In this document: one piece after another, positions 1 through 15,275 of the stretch
Position numbering within the stretch: position 1 is the stretch's first letter
Layout: each line of letters opens with the position of its first letter
Assembly: GCA_034440575.1 (NCBI GenBank)
Contig: JAOTOL010001082.1
Span: 186,001-250,000, forward strand
Length of the DNA: 64,000 nt
Direction of reading: 5' to 3'
From: Imbricaverruca yamaguchii
Lineage: Eukaryota > Arthropoda > Thecostraca > Neoverrucidae
Program-made: the position numbers and the translations under genes
Notes under the pieces: generated by a model
What the model saw: only the letters and a program-made list of their open reading frames with translations
What the model was told of the DNA's origin: nothing
Databases searched by the model: none

Positions 1-609
1 GAGCTATGACACTCCGGGCGACCTACAAAAACCGCGTCCGAACTGGGGCTCGCCCTGACGATTATGGAATGCACGTCTAGAATGTTGATGCTAGGTGCCG
101 CTATCGGTTTCATTCGTTTCCAATTCGAGCGCAGGTGAGGGCTCACCTGCGTCGATATTCGACAGAATAAGTCAATGCATCAAAAAGTCAAAACATGATA
201 CAAATAAGATTGCACCCTCAGGCGGCCAAGAGAGCAGTTCCAGTTCACCGTCGTTCTGCCCGCCGTGATCCCAGAGCCCGTGCTCGCGGCCCTGAGGTCG
301 CATAGTTAGTCTCGTGCCTGTGCTCCTTCAGCACCCTTAATGGCACATCTCGAGACCGTGTCTGCTGCCCTGATGTCGTACATTTACCACTCAGTATCGT
401 GCGTTCGCTCCTCTAGCACCCTCACTGGCACATCTACGGTGAATATGAGGTGAAAATGTTTTCGTCCTATAGTGCTTGCGAAGCTTCTAGAGGAAAGGAA
501 AATTAGGTGCCAAAAATTACAGTTTTCAAATGAGACGCAATTGCGTACACCTCATCAAGATTTCAATGATGGCAGTTGGGTACAATTAGTGCAACAGAAA
601 TGTACTGGA
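1..609. other. no gene seen; weak two-copy duplication
   Basis: I see no coding exon here. Two diverged tandem copies of about 78 bp lie at 280-357 and 358-436; each ends in a CACCCT-T/C-A-A/C-TGGCACATCT block. Confidence 0.4.
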
Positions 610-858
610 CATGTAACTAGCCACATCGGGATCTTGTGGTACATGTGCTTGTCAAGTAACTAGCAACCTTGGGATCCTGTGCTACCTATGCTAGCCAGGT
701 ACTAGCCACCTCTGGATTCTGAGCTACCTGTGTTAGTCAGGTAACTACTGACAACTGACACTTTGGAACCTTGTACTACATGTGCTTGCCATGTAACTAG
801 CAACCTTGGGATTCTGTGCTACCTATGCTAGCCAGATAACTAACCACCTCGGGATCCC
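610..858. repeat. degenerate ~45-bp tandem repeat
   Basis: About five diverged units share AACTAGCAACCTTGGGAT, then TGTGCTACCTATGCTAGCCA. Spacing is about 44-46 bp, with one unit disrupted near 745. No coding role is apparent. Confidence 0.75.
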
Positions 859-1310
859 CGCTTTGCTGGATAATCCTTGGTCAGAATGAATATGGTCAGA
901 ACGAATTGATAATTAATTAAGGTGTGAATGTAGATGAATGAAGCTTGCCAGGTCCATTTCCTAGCAATGCGCGTTACCACGGTAGAGTTGTTTCTACCAT
1001 AACCCATGTCTCTAGATTGTAATATATGCACCCGATTTCTTCAATCATGGTCTTGTCCAATGTCGTATGCATGTCATAATCTCATATTGCTTGTCGTGAA
1101 ATGAATCATTGAAGCCTTGTTGATTGGTACATTTAAAGTGAGAATGTGCTGCACGATGAAAGTTTGCCTACTCAGGAATAACTCATCATTTTTTCTCCCT
1201 TTGTCACGGCCGGCTCATCTGAATTCTGACCTCTGTGCTCGGTTATGTCCAGGCTGATTCGTGGGCGACTCGGGTCAGATTACAAAAAAGACGGAAACCT
1301 GAGCTCCATG
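859..1310. other. no gene seen
   Basis: Unique-looking, moderately AT-rich sequence without a convincing exon or transposon terminus. Confidence 0.4.
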
Positions 1311-1590
1311 ACACCCACAACTGACACCCATAACTTGACACCGACAGCTAACACCAAAAAATATAATCTACAGTTGACACCCACAACTGACATCCACGAC
1401 CGACATCCACAACCGACACCCACGACTGACACGACAATTGACACACAGCTGACACCCACAACTGCCACGGACAACTGACACCGACAACTGACACTGACAA
1501 CTGACACCGACAACTGACGCCGACAACTGACACTGACAGCCGACACCGAGAACTGACACCGACAACTGCCACCGACATCTGACACGCTCA
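1311..1590. repeat. short-period minisatellite, CTGACACCGACAA type
   Basis: Tandem copies of a 12-18 bp unit (CTGACACCGACAA / CTGACACCCACAA). The 3' half, from about 1470, is the most regular with a 12-13 bp period. The serine/valine/cysteine-rich reading frames on the minus strand are by-products of the repeat. Confidence 0.85.
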
Positions 1591-2040
1591 AGGTTTCATC
1601 CGCTCAGGAAATTGTGTGCAAGTCAACCTTCGGGCTAACTCGGAGGATGCATCACACAATAATTTTCCATTGATTCATTAAATTAATGGAATTGTGCGAC
1701 ATTGTGGGGTTTGAGCAAGTTTCCTACCTGTATGGGTAGGATGGGTGAGAAGTTCTGCTCAACTTAGAGCGTTCAGGAACGGTGGGCTAAGACTTGGCTT
1801 TGATGTGGTGCTCAGCACCTCCACCCCTGCAACAGCCTGCCTTTGACCTGACTCGGTCTATGGTACACAATGTATGCAAAATTAGAAACATTTGATGACA
1901 AATTCAAGGAGTTAGGAACTTGTGAAAAATATTAAATCAAATCTGATAATTAGTTTGATTGGCACCTCTGACCAACTCAAGACCAGCCCAGGATCTTTCA
2001 ATACATCCAGTTTGTACTGGTATGTTGAACTGTTCCCAAT

Positions 2041-2150
2041 TTAAAACAAGGCTTTAGTAAAACCAGGCTTTACGTTTAGTAAAACCAATTTAAAACTAGG
2101 CTTTAGCAAAACCAGTAACTTTAGTAAAACCAATTTAAAACCAAGCAGTC
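2041..2150. repeat. small imperfect tandem repeat
   Basis: Several copies of a TTTAGTAAAACCAATTTAAA-like unit, 20-30 bp apart. Confidence 0.7.
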
Positions 2151-2883
2151 TGACCAAATGTTTGGCCTGATCTTTTGGTTTATAGTATTGTTCATGTTCC
2201 TCATAGTGGGTAGGCAAGTCCCCATTCCTGGAGACATCAAGTTGATATGTTGTCTGGATCCACCAATTTTGTATCATGCTAGTCTTAGTTTGTCATTTTC
2301 CATATGTACTGTGAAAATATACCTTGAAAATATGAACTTGGATCCTTTGCCTTTGTGGGAGATCTCCAGCCCAGCAAGTGCCAAGAAAGTTTAGTTGGGA
2401 GAGTGGAAGGAGATGTTGGCAATCTCTAAAGGTGACCAGCTACGACTGAATATAATAATTGGGCGATACATGTATCAATTTTGTTGGTGTTCTTTTGTTC
2501 CAATTGCAGTGTTCTGTGATTTTTTTTTGATGAGTCTGAATCCCTCAACAAACAAATTCGTATATTATTATAAGCTTGGATCCTTAGTATATGAACCAAT
2601 GCATTTCCAGGGCTAGCAAATACATAGCTTTTGCTTGGCACCCCAAAATTGATTGGGTTGTCCTTAAATTCCTTTCCCTGTTGTGCTGTGCTTCTATAGA
2701 ACGGACAATTGTAGCCATACCATTTTAGTAAACAATGATGATAATTCATGCAAAATAACTTATTATTGTGCTTTAGGGTATTCACAGGACATGTTTTATA
2801 CATGTTATCCCCAGATAGCAAACAAAGTGGAAAGGCTTGGCTATGTCAGGTGTTTTTCATTTGGAATGCTTTATTTTTATATT

Positions 2884-2907
2884 CCAATGCATCAATTGAT
2901 GCATTGG
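2884..2907. repeat. 24-bp perfect palindrome
   Basis: CCAATGCATCAA is followed directly by its exact reverse complement TTGATGCATTGG. It may be chance in AT-rich DNA or a protein-binding palindrome; nothing nearby decides. Confidence 0.8.
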
Positions 2908-3939
2908 ATTTGGCTTTTATGTTGTCAATTTTGAGAAAAAAAATCCAATCTGTTGTGGGCAATCGTATTTTAAAATAAAAAATTGATGTTAGGCTGTGTT
3001 AAGAAAAGGGCATATTACATTTTATTTTTGCACCTTATTTTATGCAATGTTACCAAACTCAAAGCCACTTTCTTTGTGCTATTTTTATTGCCAGCTGAAA
3101 AGTAGGCATTTAGACATAAAATGAGTGGCCACACTAGCTTCCTCACTTTTGGGGGAAATCCAAGAGTTAAAAAAATACCTTGAAGCACAATTGTACGTAT
3201 ATTTTTGTGTGAAAAGTATTCATTCAAAAGCTTATGTTATGTACAGCTTCTACCTTGTTTCAAGTCTGCTTCATGGTTACTATAGTAGATCAAATGGAGT
3301 AACCTGACATCGCTATGGGCATGGTGACTTTTTAAAGTAATTGAGCTTGCGACTTTCACTTTAGGCAAATAATCTACGGAAGGATGGGTGGCATTAAAAA
3401 TGAAGAAATATACATGTGAAACATGAAGGAATTTATTGAAGTAAATTTAGAGAATGGGCACTGAAGGCTAATATAATACTACTTTTTCCCGACATTTCTG
3501 AGACAGCTGACGTGTGTCAAGAGACATCCTTTCCTTTACCTGTGGGTGCAGTGAGGGATTTATCAGGACCTCCTCTTTCTAAGAGAGGCTCTTGGTCCCC
3601 TTAGTCTCTCCCTTGGATGTGGTGTTCTGTTATTCAGTGCACTTCATTTGTATTTAGTTATCTTTAATTTAGGGAGTAATGCTTCACCTATCTTGCCAGT
3701 TCCTGATGCCAAATATAGTTCCAATTCCATGTGTATCCATTTGTGTGCATTACACCATTCATTTGGTGGCCTTCAAAGAGCAGCATTGAAATTTAGGCCA
3801 TCATTAATCATGACACATTCTACTGAAAGTCCTTCGAACTTTACTGTCATATCAGGAAAAATATTTTCCACCAAGAAACCACTAAGGATACTAGTGCTGC
3901 TTCGGAAAGCCCAGGTGAGTCCCGTGAAAACGGAATAAT

Positions 3940-4235
3940 TGGGTGACCAAAATCCGATTTTTTTCTTGTGGGGAGGGGGTACATTGGTTACTCTACCTTA
4001 CCCTATTTAGGTACCTCGGACCGCCCCTGAGTGGTCGTATGCATAACCGAAATGCCACGAAAGTGTTCATAACATGGAAGACGATTGTTTCATTTGGGGG
4101 GAACAAACAACTTTCAAATTTTGGGAAACGAAAAATATGGTGGCCGAAATCCAACGATTTTTTGGGGGGCCGGGGGGCGGGGGAAGGGTTGCAGTGGCGA
4201 CTGCCTCACCCGATTTCGGTGCCTCGGACCGCCCC
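3940..4235. mobile_element. two related hAT-like MITE ends
   Basis: Two similar modules (about 3940-4033 and 4138-4235) each start with a CCAAAATCCGATT / CCGAAATCCAACGATT motif, carry a G-rich core and end in the same CCTCGGACCGCCCCTG. That ending resembles termini of non-autonomous hAT elements (CAGGGGCGG-type ends read on the other strand). Element boundaries and target duplications were not resolved. Confidence 0.4.
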
Positions 4236-4689
4236 TGTTAAAAAGACCGGCAAGAATGTGCACCCCAGCCATCACCACATCCTAAAGAAACCATTCACCA
4301 ACATCCCACACATCTATCCATGCCTATCTACCTGATCTATCCAGCCCTATTTCCTTGATCCCTCTTAACACATGTGGATTAAATGCCTTGGTGTGGATTT
4401 ACTGTATCCTGTCGGTTCCGGCTAGAATACAGTCCACCTCCTGCATTGCTCCACATGTTCATTCAGAGTTTCTCCGTGGTGCCCGACTCAATGAGGCCAG
4501 TGCGGAAGCAGTCTGTATCCATCACGTTCAGAGGCGGATCCGGGGGAAGGTCATGGTGCCACAACGTATGCATTGATAATGGACAGCTGAATTGCTAACG
4601 TGCGAAAACAGAGGCGCTTTAGTTTCGGATTTGTGTTTGGGCGGGCGATAGCCATACCCAATCGGGGGGAGGGGGCGAAGCAGTGGCCG

Positions 4690-5220
4690 TGCACTGGCCG
4701 TCGGCGCCCCCTCGACCTCCCCAGCTCCGCCCCCGCCTGGCTGCAGTCACAGCCGGCGGACGTCAGCCAAGATCTCGGCGTGATGTGCGACGCCGGCGGC
4801 GGCGGGCGGGCGGCATACGTCTCGGCGGCGGCCACTTTAATCAGAGCGACTGATTAATTGATGAGGTCGGGAGCCGGCGCCGCGAGACGCGAGCGCCTGG
4901 TCGATGGTGCCGTACGACGGCCACGTCTAAATATGTGAGTCGCCGACCAAAGCCGACGGCAGCGACCGACCGCCGCACCAGCACGCGCCCGGTCACAACG
5001 GCCGGCGAAATTCGATACCGCGGCTCTGCACGCGGCCCGCCGACATGGAGCCGTCGGTGCAGGGCAGCCGCCGTGGTGCGCACACCGGCCGACAACCCTG
5101 ACGAGTGTCTCCATCGATACTCCACCACGTCGCCCACGTCGGAGCGCAGCGCACTTCTCTCCAATCGCAAGCACTTGTCCTCAACTAGCCGTGTAAGGTT
5201 TTCTGCTAGTGACGTCTAGT
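4690..5220. other. CpG-rich block, possible promoter or cryptic exon
   Basis: About 530 bp of strongly CpG-rich DNA stands out from AT-rich flanks, as the exonic blocks of the synaptotagmin gene do. A + strand frame from about 5085 to 5192 has balanced composition (PADNPDECLHRYSTTSPTSE) and runs to a good donor at 5193 (GTAAGG). No strong acceptor was found and I recognise no domain. It could be a CpG-island promoter, a 5' exon or captured GC-rich DNA. Confidence 0.3.
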
Positions 5221-5489
5221 GCCGTCGCCAGTTACGTTTCTTGTTCAACACTGCGTTCTGCAACAAGGCGAATAAGTGCCGAACGTAATGTCGTACAGAA
5301 CGATTGTTTATTCGATGAGCAGCCCTGACATGGCCGGGCGGGCTCCATTCCGCGAGTCGTACAAGTGCAAAACAAACTGGCTGCTCCTTGTCCCGGAACC
5401 AGCATACCGGGATTCATCGACGGATAAGACTGAGCTCGGTCACCGAGAAAACATAGTAACGTTGGCCGAGTCCCTGGTGATAGGAACCG

Positions 5490-5655
5490 GCCTTCAGTGA
5501 CATGACCAGGCCTTTGGTGATGTGATCCGCCCTTCAGTGACGTGATCCGGCCTTCGGTGATGTGACCCGGCCTTCGGTGACGTGACCCGGCCTTCGGTGA
5601 CATGACCCGGCTTCCGGTGATATGATCCAACCTTCGGTGACATGATCCGGCCTTC
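5490..5655. repeat. 20-bp minisatellite, about 8-9 copies
   Basis: Tandem units close to GGCCTTCGGTGATGTGACCC with point differences. No coding role is apparent. Confidence 0.9.
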
Positions 5656-5659
5656 GGCG

Positions 5660-7811
<2,152 letters not shown>

Positions 7812-7994
7812 CGAACATATACATGTGAACATGGGTGGGAGTTCGCCAGGGGCTTTATGCCACACCCATACGACTGCCGATTTGATATGATGCCTATGTG
7901 CATTCACTGGAAATAATGACGTTAAAAAACGCTACTTGTCCCGCGAACTTTGATTGCGATCCTCAATTGATGCATGCGAATGTAGAGCCTTGCT

Positions 7995-8117
<123 letters not shown>

Positions 8118-8574
8118 TGCTCGCTCTTGCTACGGCTCTATGTCCGCATCCCTCATATCTATCTCCATTCGCATCTGTGCCTGTTTTTCTCTCACATCTC
8201 TCTACATTTATCTTCCTTATTGCTTTGAGAGTTTTTCGTTCTTTCCTTCACTCGTTCTCCTTTCTTCTTATCCATCTCTTTCTCCCTACCTCCCCTCCAT
8301 CGACATCAATCGTCCCAATACGCAGCTGCATGTCAATGCTATGGATCCCTAATTCCATAAATTACGGAAGTGACGAGTATGTTGAAGTGCAGCAAGCTTC
8401 AGCGATTACTTCGCTGACGCTGTTCTTGAACCTTCGCTCTGCGTCGATAATCAGACATAGAGATATACTAATTATATTTCCTTCCCGCTTCGCGGAGCAT
8501 CTCCTGGCTACGCCGGTCCTCCAGTACGCTGTCAGTTCAGCTTCTGTTCTTTGGTCGCCTGGCGTATTCTTGCG

Positions 8575-8862
8575 TTCATTTTCATGCCGTCTGACCGGTT
8601 CCCCACGCCTGACCGGCTCCCCACGTCCGGCCGGTTCCCCGCCGCTTGGTCGGCTCCCCTCCGTCTGACCGGCTCCCGCCGCCTGGCCGGCTCCCCTCCG
8701 TCTTGCCGGCTCCCCTCCGTCTTGCCGGCTCCCTTCCGTCTTGCCGGCTCCCCGCCGTCTGACTGGCTCCCAGCGTCCGGCCGGCTCCCCACCCTTTGGT
8801 CGGCTCCCCACCCTTTAGTCGGCTCCCGCCGCTTGGCCGGCTCCCCGCCGTCTGGCGAGCTG
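8575..8862. repeat. GC-rich ~18-20 bp minisatellite
   Basis: About 15 diverged units built on GGCTCCCCGCCGTCTGACC. The bases after the array are GC-rich (next entry), as at other arrays in this window. Confidence 0.85.
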
Positions 8863-9086
8863 GTCGATTGTCGATTGCGACTCCGTCGACATTCCGCGCA
8901 ATAGACAATCGATGCCGGCGTAGCGACGCTGTCGGACCTGTCCGTCGGGCCGGACGTGATGCCGTCGGCCCTGTGGCGGCCGAGTCTCGAGCGGTGCCCT
9001 CCATCGACCGCTCCAGGGAGCAGCTCACTCCGGGTCGGCGCATTGTGGCTCGAGAAGCCACTCCAATGACAGATCGCAAAAGCTGA
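8863..9086. other. GC-rich block next to minisatellite
   Basis: CpG-rich DNA with open frames on both strands, abutting the array. Its composition resembles the confirmed exons downstream, but there is no recognisable domain and no clear splice-site pair. Confidence 0.2.
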
Positions 9087-11610
9087 ATGGTGGAGATACT
9101 GGCCGCTTTCACCAAGCGCGCTTGGACAATGCTCTCGTTTGATTCATTTTGCGGATTATTTAGATGGGGGACAGGAATTTGGATGGTGTATTATAATTAC
9201 ATCAATGCCTCACGCTTCAGTACATCTAATCACCACATGGTAGTTTATTTTATATGTTGGCATGTTCTCTAGCATAATTCGGATAATCTACGTAGACTTA
9301 CACTTCGTGCACTCGAATAACTCGTATACGTTACACAGCTTAGCAATCGAAAACCTCAAAGAAGCAGGAAACTCTGCCTCTCCAAATCGATTGAATGAGA
9401 ACTTAATGAATTTGGCTCAGCCAGCTCTGATATCTGAGATGATAATGGGAGTTGGTGAGATTAGGACATCAGAGATGGTCGGGCTGCCACCTCAACACTT
9501 TAAGGATACGTTTCAGATACATTTCCTTCGTCATTCCGAAATCCCGTGTTCGTAACTCACGTCAATGGTCTTGGAATATGCCCATTTACTATACTGGCTG
9601 GCCGATGGTCATTGTGATAATTGTTCGGCGTCTACAAACTGATGCAAGGGTGCAGATAAAATACAAGTAGCTGGCTGAATAGCCGCCCGGTCCATGCCGT
9701 AACATTGACGTCAATTTAGCCGGATTCAATGTGCTTCAGTACGTATATATTACCTCATTTGCCTGTGCAGCTAAACATCCTAATGCGATGCGATTAGAGA
9801 AACTTCCAAAAATACTGCTATTGCAAGTGGGTTTCTGACGTCCGAAAAGATTAGCAATATTTTACTAAGATTTCCTAGTCACACCGTATTCGAAGCTTCG
9901 CTGCTCGTGTGAACTGGATATATTGGTGGGGATACATGAGGCGGTTAAAACGAACGAGTGGGGATATGTGAGGCGGTTAAAAGCAGAGAATGTCGAACTG
10001 GTGCAATTACCGGTCCACCGGACGGGTCCACTTCAAGCTTGCGCCGAGGTAGGCAGCGCTAGTCAGGCGGCGTCACTGTCACTGACACAGCCGCCTTGGA
10101 GCCAGACGTCGACAACTGCCGTGCTGCTACGGGTCGAATTGTCCAGAATGTTCTGGTCTTGCGGTGACTGCTGTCTCGGGGCTATACGGCCATGCGGTGA
10201 CTGCTGTCTCGGGGCCATACGGCCATGCAGTGACTGCTGTCTTGGGTTCGACACACTGACTGACAGGGCTGAAAAATGAGATAGGTGTATAAACAGAACT
10301 AAACAGAACTTTCGAAACATGTACACAATCCTGATATATGTTGGGGAAATATTTCCATTTTCCATTGAAGCACTGACAACATCAAATGGAATCCAAGAAA
10401 TGAACGAAAAAAACTAAGTGTCCAGAAAGGCTACATGGAAACATGCAGTTCTATCCATTCGGGTGCGGGAGTGTGAGAAACCACCGGAGCATCCGACAAC
10501 ACTTTCCAACAGCACCACACGTGGGTGTGACGCGACCTATGCAGAACGCTTGGCTCACTGGCCGGGCGTAAACAGAAGTCACGATGGAGAAATGTGATTC
10601 GTGTTCCCCGATGTTGACAACAAGGATTCACAAGACCGTATGATGCACTGCTGAGTCACGCGCTGCACCAGGATAGCCCGCGAGCTGCACCTCAGTCCTG
10701 ACCCTCGGAGAAGAAAAAGCAAGACTACCACCTTATCCTCGTACACCACATGTCCAATTTACATGTGTATTAAAACACGCACTTGCATGTACATTAAAGC
10801 GAACACGTTCAATTAACAAGGATTTATGACAAATTACGCCCACAGAACGTAACGTTTGTGTGGCATTCATTTCACTAATTTGGCTAGGTGTCAGTTAGTA
10901 GGCGACAGGCTTGTTACTACCACGTTAGACCCACGTGAGTTATTGCGAGGAGGATGGGTAACCAGCCCTCCCCCTTGCACATCTCGATCACCACCATCAA
11001 ATTGTTTGGGCACGCTTTACATGTATGCTACTCATAAAGCAGGTGAAAAGAACGTGTAATTTATTAATCCTTTTGGAGGCGATCTTACGACACGTTAAGG
11101 ATTAAAACGACCACAAGATCCTTCAAGTTTCTTGCTAATAAAACACCTGCTAATAAATTGCTACTAAAAGTTGTCATCATAACTACGGAAAATTGTCTTG
11201 AATCTGTCACCTATGATCGCAGGCAAGTACCGCATTTTTCACCTGTGCGATACTGCATCTTGTATGTGTGTGTGGGGGATGTGTGGGTGTGTGGGTCTCG
11301 GTGGGTTTCTGGGAGCTGGGGGGGGGCCTTTCGCTGTTCCCCTAGTGGTATCGAAACAACAGTGGCTCTGTTTCCACGGGCGCGGTGGTCTGCAGACATT
11401 ACTGGAATACTGCTGCTACCGGCAGGCTGGCCATGCTGTTCCGACGCGAGTTAGCACTTACAGTGCGCTGTTGTTGGCCTGGCGCAATTGCCGCTGGCGC
11501 GATCGGCCGGCTGCGGCGCCTGGGGCGGTGCGATGATGACCCAGCATCGGCACTGCAGCCGCCCGCGAGCCAGCTTCCCGCCACCAGAACAAAGCTGCCG
11601 ACGCAGTAGT
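9087..11610. other. no gene seen
   Basis: Mostly unique-looking sequence with a 33-bp repeat (separate entry) and a short GT/G-rich patch at 11263-11330. An open frame at 9262-9555 (97 codons) has no recognisable feature. Confidence 0.4.
10161..10247. repeat. 33-bp tandem repeat, 2.6 copies
   Basis: Copies start at 10161, 10194 and 10227 with GCGGTGACTGCTGTCTCGGG (GCAGTGACTG in the third). Confidence 0.9.
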
Positions 11611-11621
11611 ATTCATGTGTC

Positions 11622-11690
11622 GGTGTCGATATCGGTATCGGTATCGGTATCGGTATCGGTATCGGCATCGGTTTCGACATCGACATCGTG
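11622..11690. repeat. hexanucleotide microsatellite (TATCGG)n
   Basis: About eight perfect TATCGG units flanked by variants (TGTCGA, CATCGG, CATCGA) and a short (TCGTG)n run. Confidence 0.9.
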
Positions 11691-11744
11691 TCGTGTCGTG
11701 TCGTGCCCGCGTCGTGCACGTCTGTGTGAGTCGTCGCGGACGGC

Positions 11745-12355
11745 ATCGCGTCACGTCACGGACACTGCGTCACGACGCTGGCAGCCCGGCCACGTCACGA
11801 ACACTGTGTCACGACGCTGGCAGTTCGGCCACGTCACGGACACTGTGTCACGACGCTGGCAGCTCGGCCACGTCACGGACACTGCGTCACGACGCTGGCA
11901 ACTCGGCCACGTCACGGACACTGTGTCACGACGCTGGCAGCTCGGCCACGTCACGGACACTGTGTCACGACGCTGGCAGCTCGGCCACGTCACGAACACT
12001 GTGTCACGACGCTGGCAGCTCGGCCACGTCACGGACACTGCGTCACGACGTTGGCAGCTCGGCCACGTCACGGACACTGTGTCACGACGCTGGCAGCTCG
12101 GCCACGTCACGGACACTGCGTCACGACGCTGGCAGCCCGGCCACGTCACGGACACTGTGTCACGACGCTGGCAGTTCGGCCACGTCACGGACACTGTGTC
12201 ACGACGTTGGCAGCTCGGCCACGTCACGGACACTGTGTCACGACGCTGGCAGCTCGGCCACGTCACGGACACTGTGTCACGACGCTGGCAGCTCGGCCAC
12301 GTCACGAGCACTGTGTCACGACGCTGGCAGCTCGACCACGTCACGAACAGGCAGT
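11745..12355. repeat. 39-bp minisatellite, ~15 copies
   Basis: The unit of 39 bp (13 codons) starts CACGTCACGGACACTGTGTC and ends ACGACGCTGGCAGCTCGGC. Because 39 is divisible by 3 and the unit lacks stops, several frames stay open for 200-320 codons on both strands. These are probably not proteins. The last unit runs into a GC-rich block (12356-12490) with a CACGAACAG junction at 12349, which resembles an acceptor but has no recognisable exon behind it. Confidence 0.95.
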
Positions 12356-12529
12356 TGGCGGCGTGTGCTGCGCGGCAGATCGATGAGGACGGGGGGGGCG
12401 CCGGGCGGTGCTGTGTCGATGTCGACTGCAGACTGGCAGCCGGCTGAAGTGTTGGCTGAGTTGCCGCTCAACACCGACGACTGACTTCCGGGGGAACTTT
12501 GCACAAGCAGTGGCTACAAGCCGCGCGAC

Positions 12530-12720
12530 GGCAACAACACACGAACTCACGCAACACACAACACACATACAACACGTAATACATAACACATACAGCACAT
12601 AACACACACACACAACACACAATAAGCAACTCATACAACACGTAGCACATACAACATATAAGACATACAACACACTACACATGCAACACATAGCACACAC
12701 AACACAACATATGAGTAGTT
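12530..12720. repeat. (ACACATACAAC)-type array, left part
   Basis: Variable 8-12 bp units (ACACATACAAC, ACACATAGC). The same array resumes at 18462-18660 directly beyond the right end of the transposon, so this looks like one array split by the insertion. Confidence 0.85.
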
Positions 12721-13223
12721 CTTCAGAAACTCGACACCCAGAAGGCCTGTTTCAACACAGCACACTGTCGAATTCCCAAGGAAGTTGCTATATGGCTTTG
12801 TCTAGGACCGAGAATACGAATCTGAACTTTTTAGGCCCCTAGGTCCCACGGTTTTTACGTCACGATGACGCCATATACTGACTTCTTTCTGCTCATTGCA
12901 AATTTCAATGCGATATAACTCCGAGGTTTATCACTATTTTTCCATTCTGTAGAATGTTTTGTAAAGCAGACGTAGTATGGTGTTGCATAATATTTTTAAT
13001 GAATTTTTACATCCATGTTTTATCATTTTTTACATTATATATTTTATATAATAGCTTTTTTTCGAAAAATGTATAAGTGTCGATTTTCGAAAAACATCCA
13101 TATTCTGATTCTCCGTGCAATTCAGTATACGAAACAATCAACGTTAGAGTGGGCGCACTCTTGGAACACTGTCGGAAAAATCTGAAATAAAACATACCAC
13201 CTGATGCGATTTCATGCCTCATT

Positions 13224-13261
13224 GGTACCACCAGCCACGCTCACGCGTGGCTGGTGGTTCC
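13224..13261. repeat. near-perfect hairpin, 17-bp arms
   Basis: Arms 13224-13240 and 13245-13261 pair at 16 of 17 positions around a TCAC loop; the core is CCACCAGCCACGC with its complement. It lies just inside the left inverted repeat of the transposon. Confidence 0.9.
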
Positions 13262-13301
13262 ACTGAGGGTGGAGATTGGGCGGGGGTATGGGGAGGAGCA
13301 T

Positions 13302-13637
13302 GGGCGTCGCCACCGGGGGGTCAGGGGATCGGACCCCCACCATAAAAAATAGGGGGGGGGGGGTCGACCCCAAAAACAACCGGTCAACGATACAAACACC
13401 GGACATCCGACATCGCTTCCCACCCCCCCCCCCACCCGGTCACAGCATTTTCCCTTAAAACTATCAGACATTAACACACAACCGGTCAACAGTACAATCA
13501 CCAGACACCGAGCCGACATCGCTTCCCCCCCCCCCCCGGTCGAGAAGTCCTGGGCCTGGACTGGCCCAGTAAACCGAGTGGCTAGATCCGTCCCTCGGAC
13601 CGACCCCCCCCCCCAATAAAAATCCGTTGCGACGCCC
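13302..13637. mobile_element. C/G-run-rich MITE-like insertion
   Basis: A 336-bp segment starts with GGGCGTCGCCACCGGGGG and ends in CCGTTGCGACGCCC, giving an inverted repeat of about 15 bp. Inside are two half-similar modules (ACCGGTCAAC(G/A)(A/G)TACAA... ATCGCTTCCCCCC) and C or G runs of up to 14 bases. A target duplication is not evident. Confidence 0.5.
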
Positions 13638-15000
13638 TTGGGGAGGAGACCAGATTTTCTAAGGGCTGCGTCAGTCGTGTACAATGAGTGGCATCTTTAT
13701 GGGAAGAGGGACTGAGGGGGGAGGTTCAGGGCATTGTACAGTGTAGGATGGTGTCCCTTGAGATATAATAGGATGCCCCACGCGACTGAATCGATAGAAA
13801 TTCCTATTTCCTCGGGATTTTTATATTCTTCGGGCTTCAAAGGAATGCGTCGGCGAAAGGTTTATGTTCGATTAACGACAGGTTTCACTAGTTTGAATGT
13901 TGAGGTCCGCGGAGTCGCATATGCGGCCACCTGAGACGCGCTTCTGGGCCGAAAACAATGGAAGCTCCTCGTGCCCTTCACAAGTTTTGCTGAAGCGAAA
14001 CGCTGTAACAGCATTGGCACTGTCCTCTCGATGTCCGCCTGGGAGACGTAGATGAATTCGATCCCTGTGGGACGACATTTTCATCATCTCTCATGCTAAG
14101 TATTTGTCATCCCGATCGCACAATCTTAGATCTTTTCAGTATTTCACATATGCAATATTTTTACGAGTATCTAGAAAACGGGTAAGAAATGCACTACTTT
14201 CACTCGCCCTTTTGACGGGTGTCATAGTGAACAGACTATTTATTTGTTTATAAAGACCAGTTGTTGATCCTTGGTAACCAGCGAAGGCTTAGGCACATTG
14301 AGCCTATGTACCCTGAATACCCAAAATCACGCGTAAATTAGAATCTGGCAGAAAATTGCGAAAAATGGCGCTAGGTGGTGCTAATAAAAAGTGATTTTTG
14401 CAATTAGGAACAGTACCTGATATGTGTGTCGAGCAGAAGTTAAACATAGCTTCCGGGGTCAATATCTGGTCTCCGTATGGCCGCTGAATGCTTGCCCTTG
14501 CCGTCAGGCGTTTCACAGTCTCACCTACGCCGTCGCACAGACCTTTTCCAGGGCAGGTGGCAAAATAATGCCACTCGCAGTCAACGTTGAAGTCCTGCTT
14601 GTGCAGGTACATGTTCCTTATGTTATGTTTATTCTTGCATTGTGCTGCACAGCCGTCTGTAAAGTAATGCACCTTTCTGACATTTTCATTCTCGGATTTA
14701 ATCCGTTCCAGAACCTTTGTTTGGAACGCGTAAACTGAGGCTGTATTGTGGTGCAGATCGTCACTTATGACGCAATAGCTTTTGGTTTGCAGTGACCCGT
14801 CTGGGACTCGTGTTGTAACGACGAATGGATGGACAGCGGCCTGTGCGTTCTCCCAATGCTAGCCTTGTACTGCATCTTGCACCAGAAAGGTGTAGCTTTC
14901 GGAAAAAATATCCCGAGACGATGGCCTCATCCATGGGTAATTGTCCTCTCAGAGCTTTTAGAAAGTCATTCTGCACGCGCTGTATAGTGGTGCCTGGTTA

Positions 15001-15275
15001 GCTTTGATATGGCATTTGCTTGATATTGATATTGAGGATTGATATTGATATGGCATTAGCTTTGATATGGCATTTGATTGATATTGATATTGAGGATTGA
15101 TATTGATATGGCATTAGCTTTGATATGGCATTTGATTGATATTGATATTGGGGATTGATATTGATATTGAGGATTGATATTGATATGGCATTAGCTTTGA
15201 TATGGCATTTGATTGATATTGATATTGAGGATTGATATTGATATGGCATTAGCTTTGATATGGCATTTGATATTG
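15001..15275. repeat. 58-bp minisatellite inside transposase
   Basis: About 4.5 copies of a 58-bp unit starting GCTTTGATATGGCATTTG and containing (TTGATA)n runs; one unit is longer. It sits where the transposase reading frame should continue, right after the EDFIEAL segment, so it is a later internal expansion. Confidence 0.92.

Larger units (their letters stand above)
1591..3935. other. AT-rich noncoding stretch
   Basis: No coding exon recognised. It is low in GC compared with the exonic blocks. It holds a small tandem repeat (2041-2150) and a 24-bp perfect palindrome (2884-2907), listed separately. Confidence 0.45.

Noticed and set aside
1311..1591. Overlapping Ser/Val/Cys-rich minus-strand frames
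   Set aside because: By-products of the short-period GACACCGACAACT repeat.
11488..12484. 289- and 319-codon frames on the + strand
   Set aside because: Driven by the 39-bp stop-free repeat; no domain at either end.
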